The notes below the pieces were generated by a model. It ran no database searches, was not told the DNA's origin, and saw only the letters and a program-made list of their open reading frames with translations. A DNA stretch of 64,000 bases, taken from positions 2,841,501 through 2,905,500 of the forward strand of contig NZ_CP098023.1 in assembly GCF_030440425.1 (NCBI RefSeq). Reading direction: 5' to 3'. The stretch is from Microbulbifer sp. MI-G. Lineage in GTDB: Bacteria > Pseudomonadota > Gammaproteobacteria > Pseudomonadales > Cellvibrionaceae. Below are positions 47,946-56,385 of the stretch, one piece after another. Positions within the stretch are counted from its first letter, which is position 1. Each line of letters begins with the position of its first letter. Both the position numbers and the translations under genes were made by a program.

Positions 47946-48753
47946 GGGCCTGTTCACACTAAATCCTGTATAATCCCTTCATGGAAATTACAACACAACA
48001 ATACAAAATTATCGAAGATTTTTTGCCCCTCCAGCGCGGCAACGTGAAAATATCCAACTTACAAGTGCTGAACGCCATTCTTTACATAGCCGAGCATGGT
48101 TGCAAATGGCGAGGTCTGCCCAAGAAATTCGGCCGTTGGCACAGCGTCTACATGCGGGCGAATCGTTGGGCCAAGCAAAGTGTACTGGATAGGGTCTTTC
48201 TGGCCCTCCAGGAAAATAATGTGATCAATATCCAGATCGATCATATCTCTCTTGATTCTACAGCTGTTAAAGTTCATCCAGACGGCACTGGCGCGTTAAA
48301 AAAAACGGTCCTCAATCTATCGGCAAATCACGAGCAGGATGGACCACCAAGATTCATATGATTGCAGCCGGCCACAACCGCGCCGTAGTATTTTCGCTGT
48401 CACCGGGACAGGCTGGAGACGCTCCGGAGGGCCGAAAGCTGCTGAAAAGCCTTGAGAACTGCGGTTGGGATGGTGCCAAAGTGATCATGGACAAGGCCTA
48501 CGAGGGTAATGAAGCTCGGCAGTTGGTATTCGATCTGGGCATGGAACCTGTCGTGCCACCGAAGAGTAACCGAATGAGCACCTGGAAATACGACGTAGAG
48601 GCGTACAAAAAACGAAATGAAGTGGAGAGGCTGTTTCGACGCCTGAAGGGCTTCAGAAGAATTTTCTCTCGTTTTGACAAACTGGATGTCGTTTTCACAT
48701 TTTTTATTCACTTTGCGCTTATTGTCGATACTTTAATTAGTGTTAACAGGCCC
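47946..48753 (+). mobile_element. IS5-family (IS427-like) insertion sequence, intact-looking
   Basis: 808 bp with terminal inverted repeats GGGCCTGTTCACACTAA and, at the right, GGGCCTGTTAACACTAA, flanked by a TA target duplication (47944-47945 and 48754-48755). It carries two overlapping frames for one DDE transposase with a run of eight A at 48298-48305, the expected site for -1 frameshifting. A 3' remnant of the same element lies at 51960-52156 in the same orientation. Confidence 0.92.
47981..48361 (+). CDS. IS5-family transposase, upstream frame (OrfA)
   Basis: 126 residues: an N-terminal DUF4096-type helix-turn-helix (QYKIIEDFLPLQRG; GCKWRGLPKKFGRW) and the first catalytic Asp in HISLDSTAVKVH. 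The frame runs past AAAAAAAA and ends after KKTVLNLSANHEQDG. A -1 slip in the A-run instead yields KNGPQSIGKSRAGWTTKIH, the normal IS5 sequence, and continues into OrfB. Confidence 0.88.
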   Translation: MEITTQQYKIIEDFLPLQRGNVKISNLQVLNAILYIAEHGCKWRGLPKKFGRWHSVYMRANRWAKQSVLDRVFLALQENNVINIQIDHISLDSTAVKVHPDGTGALKKTVLNLSANHEQDGPPRFI

Positions 48754-48756
48754 TAG
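48358..48756 (+). CDS. IS5-family transposase, downstream frame (OrfB)
   Basis: 132 residues holding the rest of the DDE domain: Asp in VIMDKAYEG and Glu in KRNEVERLFRRLKGFRRI. It is probably made only as part of the frameshift fusion with OrfA; the ATG at 48358 is internal to the fused reading. Its stop TAG lies just beyond the inverted repeat and uses the TA of the target duplication plus the next G. Confidence 0.85.
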   Translation: MIAAGHNRAVVFSLSPGQAGDAPEGRKLLKSLENCGWDGAKVIMDKAYEGNEARQLVFDLGMEPVVPPKSNRMSTWKYDVEAYKKRNEVERLFRRLKGFRRIFSRFDKLDVVFTFFIHFALIVDTLISVNRP

Positions 48757-49449
48757 AGAGTAAATTAGCTCAGAAAAGGAAAAATTTGTATATTATATAG
48801 TGAGAAAAGATATTCTCGAGACTAATGCAAGCTTAAACGTCAAAGAGCAATTATACAAATAACAGTCATAATGAACTATTCAAAAACATCAAGCTTCTTT
48901 CATTCAAAAGGAAATAACAGTAATCTTTACCATCATTCCACGTCTTTATAATTTTTCTCAACATAAAGTACGATATAGATAGCTTTTCTCAGAAAAAAGT
49001 CGCAGCCATTAAGGAGAAAAATAATGACCTGAATATTTACACTTCCCGCACTCTCAACCATCTCTCTACACCACTATAGAGGAAATGAGCCACCCAAAAT
49101 GGATAATGAATTACATAGAAAATAACGCGCCAAAAAATGGCTTGTTTATTAAAGCCAATATTTTTCAACATTAAGGGCTTCCCTGAGCTCACATAGGATA
49201 TAACAATCTGGAAATTCTCGTGAGCAATGAAAAATACATCCAGACTTCTCTACTCAATCCACCATAGAGAAAAGTAATATTTGGCATTAATAGACACAAG
49301 TTCAAGTGTTTAGGGCGCCCAGCAATACAATTTGCTGAGGTTGAGAATTAGCAGTAATCGTTAACAACAACCGCCTTACAAATAAAAGCAAGATTGCTTG
49401 AAAAACTGCTGTTGAAATTTATCATATAATTTATAATTAAGGAACTCAC
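48754..49449. other. AT-rich intergenic region upstream of the metalloprotease
   Basis: About 700 bp, very AT-rich, with stops in all frames and no RNA gene seen. A GGAG-like RBS at about 49010 leads only to a two-codon frame. The last bases, ATAATTAAGGAACTC, provide the RBS for the protease. Confidence 0.6.
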
Positions 49450-50817
49450 ATGAACCCTGCAACAATAGTTAAAACCCTGCTGATTATGCTGCTACTCACA
49501 AATAATGCATATGCCGAATCTATTTATGGCTTATTTGTTCAACATGCCAATAAAAACCATGACACACAGTCACTTAAAGACAACAGAAAAGAAATAATTA
49601 ACCTGGGGAAATACAACAAAGATATTACAGGAATTCCCAAAGGATCCAGAATTTCTTTTCGAGCAGGAGATAAGAAATTTATCTTTAATGTTAAAACGAC
49701 CAGAAAAAAAAGTGCGGACAGGTTTTCTTTTTCCGCATCCGGACCGGACAATGATGCCCTCTATGTTGCAGAAAAAAATGGCCGTGTTGTCGGCTCGCTC
49801 CACCATCAAGGTAAATTATACAAACTCAGGCCAAATACAAATGGTGATACCCTATTGGTGGAAGTACCGAGAGAAACATTAGTTGATCATGATGATTCTT
49901 ATTATGAAGAGTTTGAACATAATTTCTTGAGTAATGATGATTTATTGGGAAAAAATGATTCCGGATCAGAATTCACAGTTATTGTTGCCTACACCCCTCA
50001 ATTTTCGTCCGCTGCAGGTGACGTAGATGCCTATATGGACTTGCTTGAACTTGAAACAAATACGTCGTATGAAAACAGCGATGTCAACACCAGCGTAAAA
50101 ATCGTTCATTACTATCAGACAAATTATAACGATACAGGGAATTTTTATACCGATAGAGACTACTTTTCAAACACAGGAAATCCGCAAACACAGGAATTAT
50201 ATAATTTAAGGAACACTTATAATGCAGATATCATGATAGTTCTTACTGGGAATAATTATAGCTTCTGTGGCATTGCCAGGGCCATAGGTGCTACAGAAGA
50301 CCAGGCATTAGCTTTAGGTAGGGAAAGCTGTGCTACAGGATATTATACTTTTGCCCATGAAATTGGGCACTTATTTGGTGCGAGGCACATTATCTCACAA
50401 GACCCCAATGTAACTCCTTTTCCATTTGGGCATGGTTATTGTAATGTCACTGCAAATACGTGGCGCACCGTAATGGCTTATGGATGTCCACCCGGAACTG
50501 GCGGGCAACGCATTCAACAGTGGTCCAACCCTGATGTCTTTATTAACAATCAAGCCACAGGGACAATTGATGTTGAGTTTAATGCTAAAGTGATGAATCT
50601 GCGCGCTGAAGAAGTCGCAAACTTTAGAGTTTCCTCTTCTCCTTTTGACGTTAATGGCGATGGTTGCGTTGATCAGAACGACCTGATAGAAATGTTACCC
50701 CATCTGGGTAACCCGGTCCCGCCCGCTCCAGCGTCACTGGATGTCAATGGAAATTTGATAGTTGATATTGTCGATTATAATCTGGTATTTGATAATTCCG
50801 GGCTGGGCTGCCAGTAG
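49450..50817 (+). CDS. Secreted metzincin metalloprotease with dockerin-like repeats
   Basis: 455 residues. Signal peptide (TIVKTLLIMLLLTNNAYA), prodomain-like region (~25-170), then a reprolysin/M12-like catalytic domain. The zinc site is HEIGHLFGARH (HExxHxxGxxH, first His about residue 303) with a Met-turn in TVMAYG (~residue 342). The C-terminus has two EF-hand/dockerin type I repeats, DVNGDGCVDQND and DVNGNLIVDIVD, suggesting calcium binding. An AAGGA RBS precedes the ATG. The gene is AT-rich, unlike the core, and sits between an intact IS5 copy and an IS5 remnant, so it is probably acquired cargo. Confidence 0.92.
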   Translation: MNPATIVKTLLIMLLLTNNAYAESIYGLFVQHANKNHDTQSLKDNRKEIINLGKYNKDITGIPKGSRISFRAGDKKFIFNVKTTRKKSADRFSFSASGPDNDALYVAEKNGRVVGSLHHQGKLYKLRPNTNGDTLLVEVPRETLVDHDDSYYEEFEHNFLSNDDLLGKNDSGSEFTVIVAYTPQFSSAAGDVDAYMDLLELETNTSYENSDVNTSVKIVHYYQTNYNDTGNFYTDRDYFSNTGNPQTQELYNLRNTYNADIMIVLTGNNYSFCGIARAIGATEDQALALGRESCATGYYTFAHEIGHLFGARHIISQDPNVTPFPFGHGYCNVTANTWRTVMAYGCPPGTGGQRIQQWSNPDVFINNQATGTIDVEFNAKVMNLRAEEVANFRVSSSPFDVNGDGCVDQNDLIEMLPHLGNPVPPAPASLDVNGNLIVDIVDYNLVFDNSGLGCQ

Positions 50818-50961
50818 TTGAAACAAGCTGTGCTCAATGGGGAAGCCACCCTTAGTCTTAATCAGTTGAAAAACTGCCAATATACGTCTTTGGCAGCGTT
50901 GAGAGTGGTCCTCCCCCCTTGAAGTGGTCCACCCGTATAATTAGGAGACGGAGGACTAAAC

Positions 50962-51240
50962 ATGGGAATCAAACATCATAAGCCGGAAGAAATTGTCACG
51001 AAGCTGCGGCAGATTGAGGTGCTCTGCGGTCAGGGAATGTCGCGTTTGGATGCGATACGCCAGATGCAAATAACTGAGCAGACGTTCTATCGCTGGCGTA
51101 AGCAGTATGGCGGGATGGGAACCGACCAACTGAAGGAACTCAAACGACTACAAAAGGAGAATGAGCGGTTGCGCCGAGCAGTATCGGATCTCACGCTGGA
51201 CAAGTTGGTTCTGTCAGAGGCTGCCAAGGGAAACTTCTGA
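50962..51240 (+). CDS. IS3-family transposase OrfA (IS407-like)
   Basis: 92 residues, intact: a helix-turn-helix (KPEEIVTKLRQIEVLCGQGM ... TEQTFYRWRKQYGGM) followed by a leucine zipper (LKELKRLQKENERLRRAVSDL). RBS AGGAGACGGAGG lies upstream. It cannot move the element by itself because orfB is broken. Confidence 0.85.
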   Translation: MGIKHHKPEEIVTKLRQIEVLCGQGMSRLDAIRQMQITEQTFYRWRKQYGGMGTDQLKELKRLQKENERLRRAVSDLTLDKLVLSEAAKGNF

Positions 51241-51959
51241 GCCCTTCACGTCGCAGTGCTTGTATTGACCACCTAAGAAGTCGATTTCACATTTCTGGGC
51301 GTCGGGCGTGCCGTGTTTTGGGCCAGCATCGATCCACGCAAAGGCGCCTGCCTGTTGGCCGTTCCGACAAAAACCGTCTGGTTGCTGACATGGTCGAGCT
51401 TGCGCGACAGTACGGTCGATACGGCTATCGCCGGATTGCAGCTTTACTGAGAGATGCGGACTGGCAAGTGAACAACAAGCGCGTGGAACGACTGTGGTGG
51501 CGTGAGGGGCTGAAGGTTCCAATGAAACAACCAAAGAGGGGACGGCTCTGGCTAAATGACGGGTCGTATGTTCGACTGCGTCCGGAGTATCCGAACCATG
51601 TCTGATCGTATGACTTTGTTCACCATCGGACTAGCGATGGGAAAGCATTCCGAATGCTGAACATCCTGGACGAGTACTCCCGAGAATGCCTGGCAATCCG
51701 GGTGAAACGAAAGCTGAACTCAACGGAAGTGATTAATGTATTAACAGTTCTGTTCATTTTACGCGGTGTTCCCGCCTACATCCGGTCAGACAATGGTCCG
51801 GAGTTTATTGCACAGGCGGTCAGGGACTGGATCACATCTGTTGGTGCAAAGGTGGCTTAACGTTACAAGAGGCGGAAATTATTATTGAGGGGTGGAGGAA
51901 GCACTACAACACCAAGCGGCCACACAGTGCCTTGGGCTACCGCCCACCGGCCCCGGAAA
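51240..51959 (+). pseudogene. Broken IS3-family orfB (IS407-like transposase)
   Basis: Reads as RRACRVLGQHRSTQR ... PEYPNHV, stop (TGA at 51603 where TGG Trp is expected), then SYDFVHHRTSDGKAFRMLNI ... DNGPEFIA ... SVGAKVA, stop. A deletion of roughly 120 bp removes the block with the catalytic Glu, and the frame resumes as LQEAEIIIEGWRKHYNTKRPHSALGYRPPAPE. At least one nonsense change plus a deletion make it dead. Confidence 0.85.
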
Positions 51960-52156
51960 CCACCGAAGAGAAACCGATTAAGCACCTGGAAATACGACGT
52001 AGAGGCATACAAAAAGCGAAATGAAGTGGAGAGGTTGTTTCGACGTCTGAAGGGCTTCAGAAGGATTTTCTCTCGTTTTGACAAACTGGATGTCGTTTTT
52101 ACATTTTTATTCACTTTGCGCTTATTGTCGATACTTTAATTAGTGTGAACAGGCCC
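51960..52156 (+). mobile_element. 3' remnant of the IS5-family element
   Basis: About 197 bp nearly identical to the end of the intact IS5 copy (from STWKYDVEAYKKRNEVERLFRR to the right inverted repeat ...TTAGTGTGAACAGGCCC), in the same orientation, followed by TA. It has one A fewer near 52103 than the intact copy, so its frame is also shifted. It joins directly to the IS3-family remnant on its left. Confidence 0.88.
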
Positions 52157-53012
52157 TAATATCGCAACCAAATTTTGAAAAAACCTTCTTATATAAATAT
52201 GATGGATTAGATGTTAGCATTTTCTTTGTGAACAGCTCCGGAGAGTGTTTATGTAATGCTGGACCAAGTAAGTATAAGTAATTCGCATAATCGTCATGAA
52301 CGCTATTATTTAAAGAGTACTTCAGTCTTTCACGCTTATATGTAGAGAAATCAACACTGCCTTTTTCCCTCTCTAACAATTTAAGGTAACTATATAGTTC
52401 AGCAGGAAATTCCAAAATCAATGCATTTTTCGTATACAATTTGATCCCGTTCATAGCTCCAGACAACTGCTCCAACCATTGCTCAGTCATTAGACACACT
52501 AAATGATGCGAGGCATCAGAATCTTGCAGGGTAGATATGAGGTTTGATATTGATACCACTAAGCTATCATCGACAAAACTTTGATTGTAATTGTAAATAA
52601 TATTGCCTGGATTTCTCTCAAAATCCGTGAGCGCATAATACTCTCGACTGTACTGAGCAAAAACGTGGTATGCTTCATGGTCTATAGCAAATTCAATATT
52701 GAAATAATTATTTTCCCCAAGCACCTCCTTAAGATTATCTCTATTGATGTATAGCTTCCATTTCTTTTCCTTCAAGCATTGGCCGATTCCACCCCATAAC
52801 GCATCTTCATTAATTTTATCTTCTCGACCATCACAATCAAATTTTGCATGTTTGGAAACTATTAGATCTACTATATTTGTCTTGTAACTCAGCTTGGGTA
52901 ATTTGTAAGAATATTCATCACGCGCCTCCCCTTTTACATTTATAGAGAAAGTAAATGCATATAAAAACATAAAGATAATAAATTCATTTTTCATATTTTT
53001 AAAATTACCCAT
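52140..53012 (-). CDS. Secreted HExxH-containing protein, 3' end replaced by an IS5 tail
   Basis: 290 residues with a signal peptide (KNEFIIFMFLYAFTFSINVKGEA). An HEAYHVF motif (~residue 110) fits a metallopeptidase HExxH site. The rest (DFDERNPGN-type acidic stretches, KLYTKNALILEFPAELYSYL) is not recognised. The last codons, RACSH-stop, lie in the IS5 inverted repeat at 52140-52156: the native C-terminus is lost and the frame ends by chance in the mobile sequence. Length and function of the intact protein are unknown. Gene GC is low, like the nearby protease. Confidence 0.65.
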   Translation of the reverse strand: MGNFKNMKNEFIIFMFLYAFTFSINVKGEARDEYSYKLPKLSYKTNIVDLIVSKHAKFDCDGREDKINEDALWGGIGQCLKEKKWKLYINRDNLKEVLGENNYFNIEFAIDHEAYHVFAQYSREYYALTDFERNPGNIIYNYNQSFVDDSLVVSISNLISTLQDSDASHHLVCLMTEQWLEQLSGAMNGIKLYTKNALILEFPAELYSYLKLLEREKGSVDFSTYKRERLKYSLNNSVHDDYANYLYLLGPALHKHSPELFTKKMLTSNPSYLYKKVFSKFGCDIRACSH

Positions 53013-53056
53013 ATGTAACGCGTCGGCAAAATTGCCGACGCTGACTTAGTTTACTA

Positions 53057-53385
53057 TCATGGATGGTCTTTAGAAAGGGAAATAGTTGTAAACCCTGAAC
53101 CACCACTACCAGGCTGCGTAAAATCTCCGAAGGGATCGGTCATACCGCCAATGAATGAAGTGCTACCACCACCGCCCCCTCCTGGCTGTTCAGTAGGTTT
53201 TTCTTTGGGTTCTTCTTTTCCTCGTGCTCTCTTGCATCGCCACATTTTGCTGTATACTTAAGACTTGATCCACTAATAGCACTGCCTATATTTGGGTTAC
53301 CAAGTTCACCGCTTGTTGTTCTACCTACTTCAATAGTGGCCGAATCAGGCAAACCATTCGCATCGCAGATCTCAGATGCAGTTGA
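53057..53385 (-). pseudogene. Remnant of a Gly-rich secreted or surface protein (unrecognised)
   Basis: Two overlapping frames look like one broken gene. From 53385 one frame reads TASEICDANGLPDSATIEVG, then TTSGELGNPNIGSAISG and KYTAKCGD; the end of the gene is in the neighbouring frame as PKEKPTEQPGGGGGGSTSFI ... TISLSKDHP. A single-base shift near 53200 would join them. No start is visible, so the 5' end may be lost. Function unknown. Confidence 0.35.
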
Positions 53386-53537
53386 TCAATTACGGTTTTT
53401 GGCTTTTAGTGTACTGTTAGAAAAAGTAGCGTATCCCCCTCTTTTCTTTTATCACCCCTTGACTTCAGGTATGGTCGCTTTCAGCGTCAATTATCCGCAG
53501 TGGGAATGACGGTTATTAGTTTAAAAAAGGATGCAAA

Positions 53538-53846
53538 ATGAAAAGACTAACTTGGCTCTTGGGTGGCATTGTTTTGACTTCAAATGCTAATGCTGTTGCT
53601 AATGTTTGTCCGGGAAAGGTTACTCAAGTACTGGAATGGCCCTCAAAGTGTGAGAATTTGGCATTTCGGCTTGACTCTACAGGAAATAAGTGGTGGTGTG
53701 CGATTTCTGATCGAAGTAATTCAATGGTGTTAACCGCTTTTGCAACGGGTAAAGAAATTTCTCCACGTATTAATGATGCATTAGCTCAGAGTTGCGAAAG
53801 TATTGAAGATTATCATAAACCGTTATACATGTCTTTGATACAGTAG
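53538..53846 (+). CDS. Small secreted Cys-containing protein, unknown function
   Basis: 102 residues with a clear signal peptide (MKRLTWLLGGIVLTSNANAVA) and a mature part with four Cys (NVCPGK, SKCENLAFRL, WWCAISDRS, AQSCES), so two disulfides are possible. An AAGGATGCAAA RBS precedes the ATG. It stands alone between a gene remnant and an IS3-family element. Family not recognised. Confidence 0.65.
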   Translation: MKRLTWLLGGIVLTSNANAVANVCPGKVTQVLEWPSKCENLAFRLDSTGNKWWCAISDRSNSMVLTAFATGKEISPRINDALAQSCESIEDYHKPLYMSLIQ

Positions 53847-54022
53847 TATTTGCAAAGCTATAACCAGTTTAAGGAGGAGATCTCCAGCCCTCCTCAGCCT
53901 AAACTCCCGATATCAAACCACTTTACCAGTCTAATGACGATAAATAATGGGACCAGAAGAAAGCATACCCGTAGAACACTATCGGTAATCCCCCCATTCT
54001 TACCCGCAACCAAAAGTAGAGG

Positions 54023-54838
54023 TTAAGCCACCATCAACGGTGGTTTACCGCCATTTGCTTTGTGTGGCCGGCGGTGATTGTAAAACCATAACCATTCAGT
54101 TGCATAATCCTGAACCTCTTCAAGGCTGTCGAAGAGGTGCTTGCTGAGCCAACTATACCGAATGGTTCTGTTGGCTCGCTCGATATAAGCATTTTGTTGT
54201 GGTTTGCCTGGCTGGATGTACTCGATCCGTATTCGCCGCTTTTTCGCCCATGCTACAAACTCATGGCTGATGAACTCAGGGCCATTATCACAGCGGATAG
54301 TGCTGGGCTTGCCCCGCCATTCAAGTAGCTGGTTGAGAGCGCGAGTCACACGTATCGTTGGCAGTGAAAAACCGGCCTCGATTGCCAGTCCTTCACGCCT
54401 GTAATCATCAATGACATTGAACAGCCTGAAGTTCCGGCCATCGCTTAGCTGGTCATGCATAAAGTCCATTGACCATACTTGGTTCGCTTTTGTTGGTGCT
54501 TTCAGAGGTTCTGGTGCCTGGCGCTTGAGGCGACGTTTTGGCTTTATTCGCATATTTAACGCCAGCTCACAGTAGATCCGGTAAACGCGATTGTGGTTCC
54601 ACTGAGCGTCCTCCACGTTGCGTAGGTAATGAAAGCACTGGCCAAAGCCCCAGTCTCTCTGCTCATTTGTTAACCGGATAAGCCAATCGGCAATCTCCTC
54701 GTTTTCATCGCTGAGAACAGGCTGATAACGATAGCAACTTTCACTGACACCGAAAGCAGCACAGGCAATTCGAATACTGATGTACCGTGTGGCTACGGCT
54801 TGCCGCGCCATCTCCTTTCGCCGAGATGGCTTTACCAC
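54023..54838 (-). CDS. IS3-family transposase OrfB
   Basis: 271 residues with the DDE catalytic core of the IS3 family: Asp in [17 protein letters not shown], Asp in [14 protein letters not shown], Glu in [16 protein letters not shown], and the C-terminal [17 protein letters not shown]. No internal stop. Expressed most likely as a -1 frameshift fusion with OrfA. Confidence 0.92.
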   Translation of the reverse strand: MVKPSRRKEMARQAVATRYISIRIACAAFGVSESCYRYQPVLSDENEEIADWLIRLTNEQRDWGFGQCFHYLRNVEDAQWNHNRVYRIYCELALNMRIKPKRRLKRQAPEPLKAPTKANQVWSMDFMHDQLSDGRNFRLFNVIDDYRREGLAIEAGFSLPTIRVTRALNQLLEWRGKPSTIRCDNGPEFISHEFVAWAKKRRIRIEYIQPGKPQQNAYIERANRTIRYSWLSKHLFDSLEEVQDYATEWLWFYNHRRPHKANGGKPPLMVA

Positions 54839-55097
54839 TTTTTTGCAGAGCTTCCTGAACGATTTCAGCCTTCAACCGCTCTTCGGCATACATCTTCTTA
54901 AGGCGTCGATTTTCATCCTCCAGTTCCTTCAGGCGGGCCATCATTGAGGCATCCATGCCGCCGTACTTGGATCGCCACTTATAGAAGCTCGCTGAGCTCA
55001 TACCGTGTTCTCGGCATAGTTCAGGCACTGGCACGCCGTTTTCGGCCTGCTTGAGTATCGCCAGAATCTGGCTGTCGCTGTACTTCGATTTTTTCAT
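54741..55097 (-). CDS. IS3-family transposase OrfA
   Basis: 118 residues: helix-turn-helix ([20 protein letters not shown] ... [15 protein letters not shown]) and leucine zipper ([20 protein letters not shown]). At QKS the run AAAAAAG allows a -1 slip that gives [14 protein letters not shown] and continues into OrfB. The 30 residues after the slip site in frame 0 are non-functional read-through. Confidence 0.9.
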   Translation of the reverse strand: MKKSKYSDSQILAILKQAENGVPVPELCREHGMSSASFYKWRSKYGGMDASMMARLKELEDENRRLKKMYAEERLKAEIVQEALQKSGKAISAKGDGAASRSHTVHQYSNCLCCFRCQ

Positions 55098-55241
55098 GCA
55101 GAATCTCCTGTGTGTATTTTACGGGAAAATTCTACTTTTGGTTCCGGTGGGTTTTCGGGGTGATTACCTATCGTCTTCATCACACAGGGATATTTCCTCC
55201 CCAAAATAGCAACATTAGCTTCAATAGATTTCGGCCGGAAT

Positions 55242-55650
55242 TCAGCCCGCCAGGTGCTTCAACAACAAATCCCGCTCCAGCTCCTGATCGTCAGCGCTGA
55301 ACCCCACCAGCTCGCGAGCGGAGTAGCGGATACCCCGCTCTCGAAGGCCATAGTGGTGGACTCTGGCCACACCTGCGGTACGACCGAAGAAACCAGCGCT
55401 GAAACTATCTGTAGAGACGCGGAGTTTGAGATGTTTGGCAGTGCGCAGTTTCGGGAACATTTTGCCGCGGCGATTCAAGTGGCCGGCCTTGCCGCGCAAG
55501 TTGTAGGGCTTGCTGGAGGCAAAGGCGCTGGCGCTGGTGGCGGCGCAGTTCGATACCAATAGTGCACGCCAGCTTGCGCCGCTCGGCGGGGGCCAGTTTG
55601 GCCAGCAGGGGGGCGGCCCAGATCTCCAGTTGCTGCAGGGAATCAGCCAC
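55242..55650 (-). pseudogene. P2-like phage tail completion protein gpS, frameshifted
   Basis: GTG start at 55650 gives VADSLQQLEIWAAPLLAKLAPAERRKLACTIGIELRRHQRQR, which matches the start of P2 gpS. The remainder, GKAGHLNRRGKMFPKLRTAK ... GVARVHHYGLRERG ... ELVGFSADDQELERDLLLKHLAG, is in another frame (to 55242). The shift and a small deletion lie near 55510-55530. P2 gpS finishes tail-head joining. Confidence 0.75.
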
Positions 55651-56133
55651 CGACCTGGCCCTCACTGATATCCCATTCGGCGATCAACTCGTCGCGCAGG
55701 TAGAGTCGCTAGTGGGTGGCCGGCCAGGGGGGTCCTCCTGGGGCTCGGGGTAGTGCTCAACCGCAAAGCCCCCGCCCTCCCTGGGGATTACGCCCACGCG
55801 TTCGGTAAGCGAGATCTCGACAGAGAGATCCATTTTACCTTGATCAAGCAGTTCCGCTTCAAAATGGATCTGATCGTGCAGGTCCGGGTTGTGGAACAAT
55901 TCCGGCTGCTGCTCGCTGATCCATACCAGCAGCGGTACCACCACCGCATCCAAATGGCCAGCGTAGTCGGTGAGTAACACATTGAGGGTGTAGAGGTACT
56001 CGAAGGCAAAACCGGGGACGCCTGTACTGATCAGTGCGCCCCGGTCGAGAAAGGCCTTGAGGATTTCGGGGTTGCACCGCAGGTGGGGGACCGCTGCTTT
56101 CATAAAGGCGCGCAGGCTGTCGGGCTTGATCAT
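55643..56133 (-). pseudogene. P2-like phage tail completion protein gpR, C-terminus frameshifted
   Basis: Starts MIKPDSLRAFMKAAVPHLRCNP and runs through FAFEYLYTLNVLLTDYAGHLDAVVVPLLVWISEQQPELF and DLSVEISLTERVGV, typical of P2 gpR. Near 55740 the frame slips; the expected end RLYLRDELIAEWDISEGQVGG is found in another frame down to the stop at 55643, just inside the gpS start. The gene is probably not functional. Confidence 0.78.
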
Positions 56134-56213
56134 TTGAAAAGGTTCGTAATTGCAGCCTTGATACCGGTGTCCAGCAGGGTGCAGGCGCCGGTAAACACAA
56201 ACAGCAGCAGCAC
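56130..56213 (-). CDS. Tiny hydrophobic ORF (27 residues) before gpR, possible lysis lipoprotein
   Basis: GTG start, then LLLFVFTGACTLLDTGIKAA and a short polar tail. A hydrophobic stretch ending in TGAC resembles a weak lipobox, as in Rz1-type spanin subunits. Its stop overlaps the gpR ATG (ATGA), so the two would be translationally coupled. No RBS is clear. Could be a chance frame. Confidence 0.3.
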   Translation of the reverse strand: MLLLFVFTGACTLLDTGIKAAITNLFK

Positions 56214-56222
56214 GCGGCGAGT

Positions 56223-56381
56223 TCAGGTTTCGACCTGTTCATTTGCTTTGCGTTGGGTGCGCAGATAGACAATATCTTTCTGCATTTCACGCACGTCTTC
56301 CGGTTCCATCCCCTGGGCCACCATAATTTCCACATGGAGCGCGCGGGCGATCTGTTCCACTTCCTGCGGTGTCAGTGCCAT
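56223..56381 (-). CDS. Small phage protein of unknown function
   Basis: 52 residues starting MALTPQEVEQIARALHVEIM and ending QRKANEQVET; helical and charged. An AAGGGTAAGGGC element precedes the ATG at 56381. It lies 4 bp after the holin-like gene in the same direction, so it belongs to the phage lysis/tail block. Not recognised beyond that. Confidence 0.6.
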   Translation of the reverse strand: MALTPQEVEQIARALHVEIMVAQGMEPEDVREMQKDIVYLRTQRKANEQVET

Positions 56382-56385
56382 GCCC

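Larger units (their letters stand above)
50920..51959 (+). mobile_element. Decayed IS3-family element (IS407-like)
   Basis: Starts with TGAAGTGGTCCACCC (left inverted repeat), with an intact orfA and a broken orfB. Its right inverted repeat is missing; the sequence passes directly into the IS5 remnant at about 51960. No target duplication can be seen because the right end is lost. Confidence 0.8.
54007..55143 (-). mobile_element. IS3-family insertion sequence, complete-looking
   Basis: About 1.14 kb. Ends share the inverted repeat AACCAAAAGTAGA (54008-54020 and 55131-55143). A CCG trinucleotide flanks both sides (54004-54006 and 55144-55146), a possible 3-bp target duplication, though the exact ends are uncertain by a base. 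It encodes OrfA and OrfB with an A-AAA-AAG slip site between them. Confidence 0.88.
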
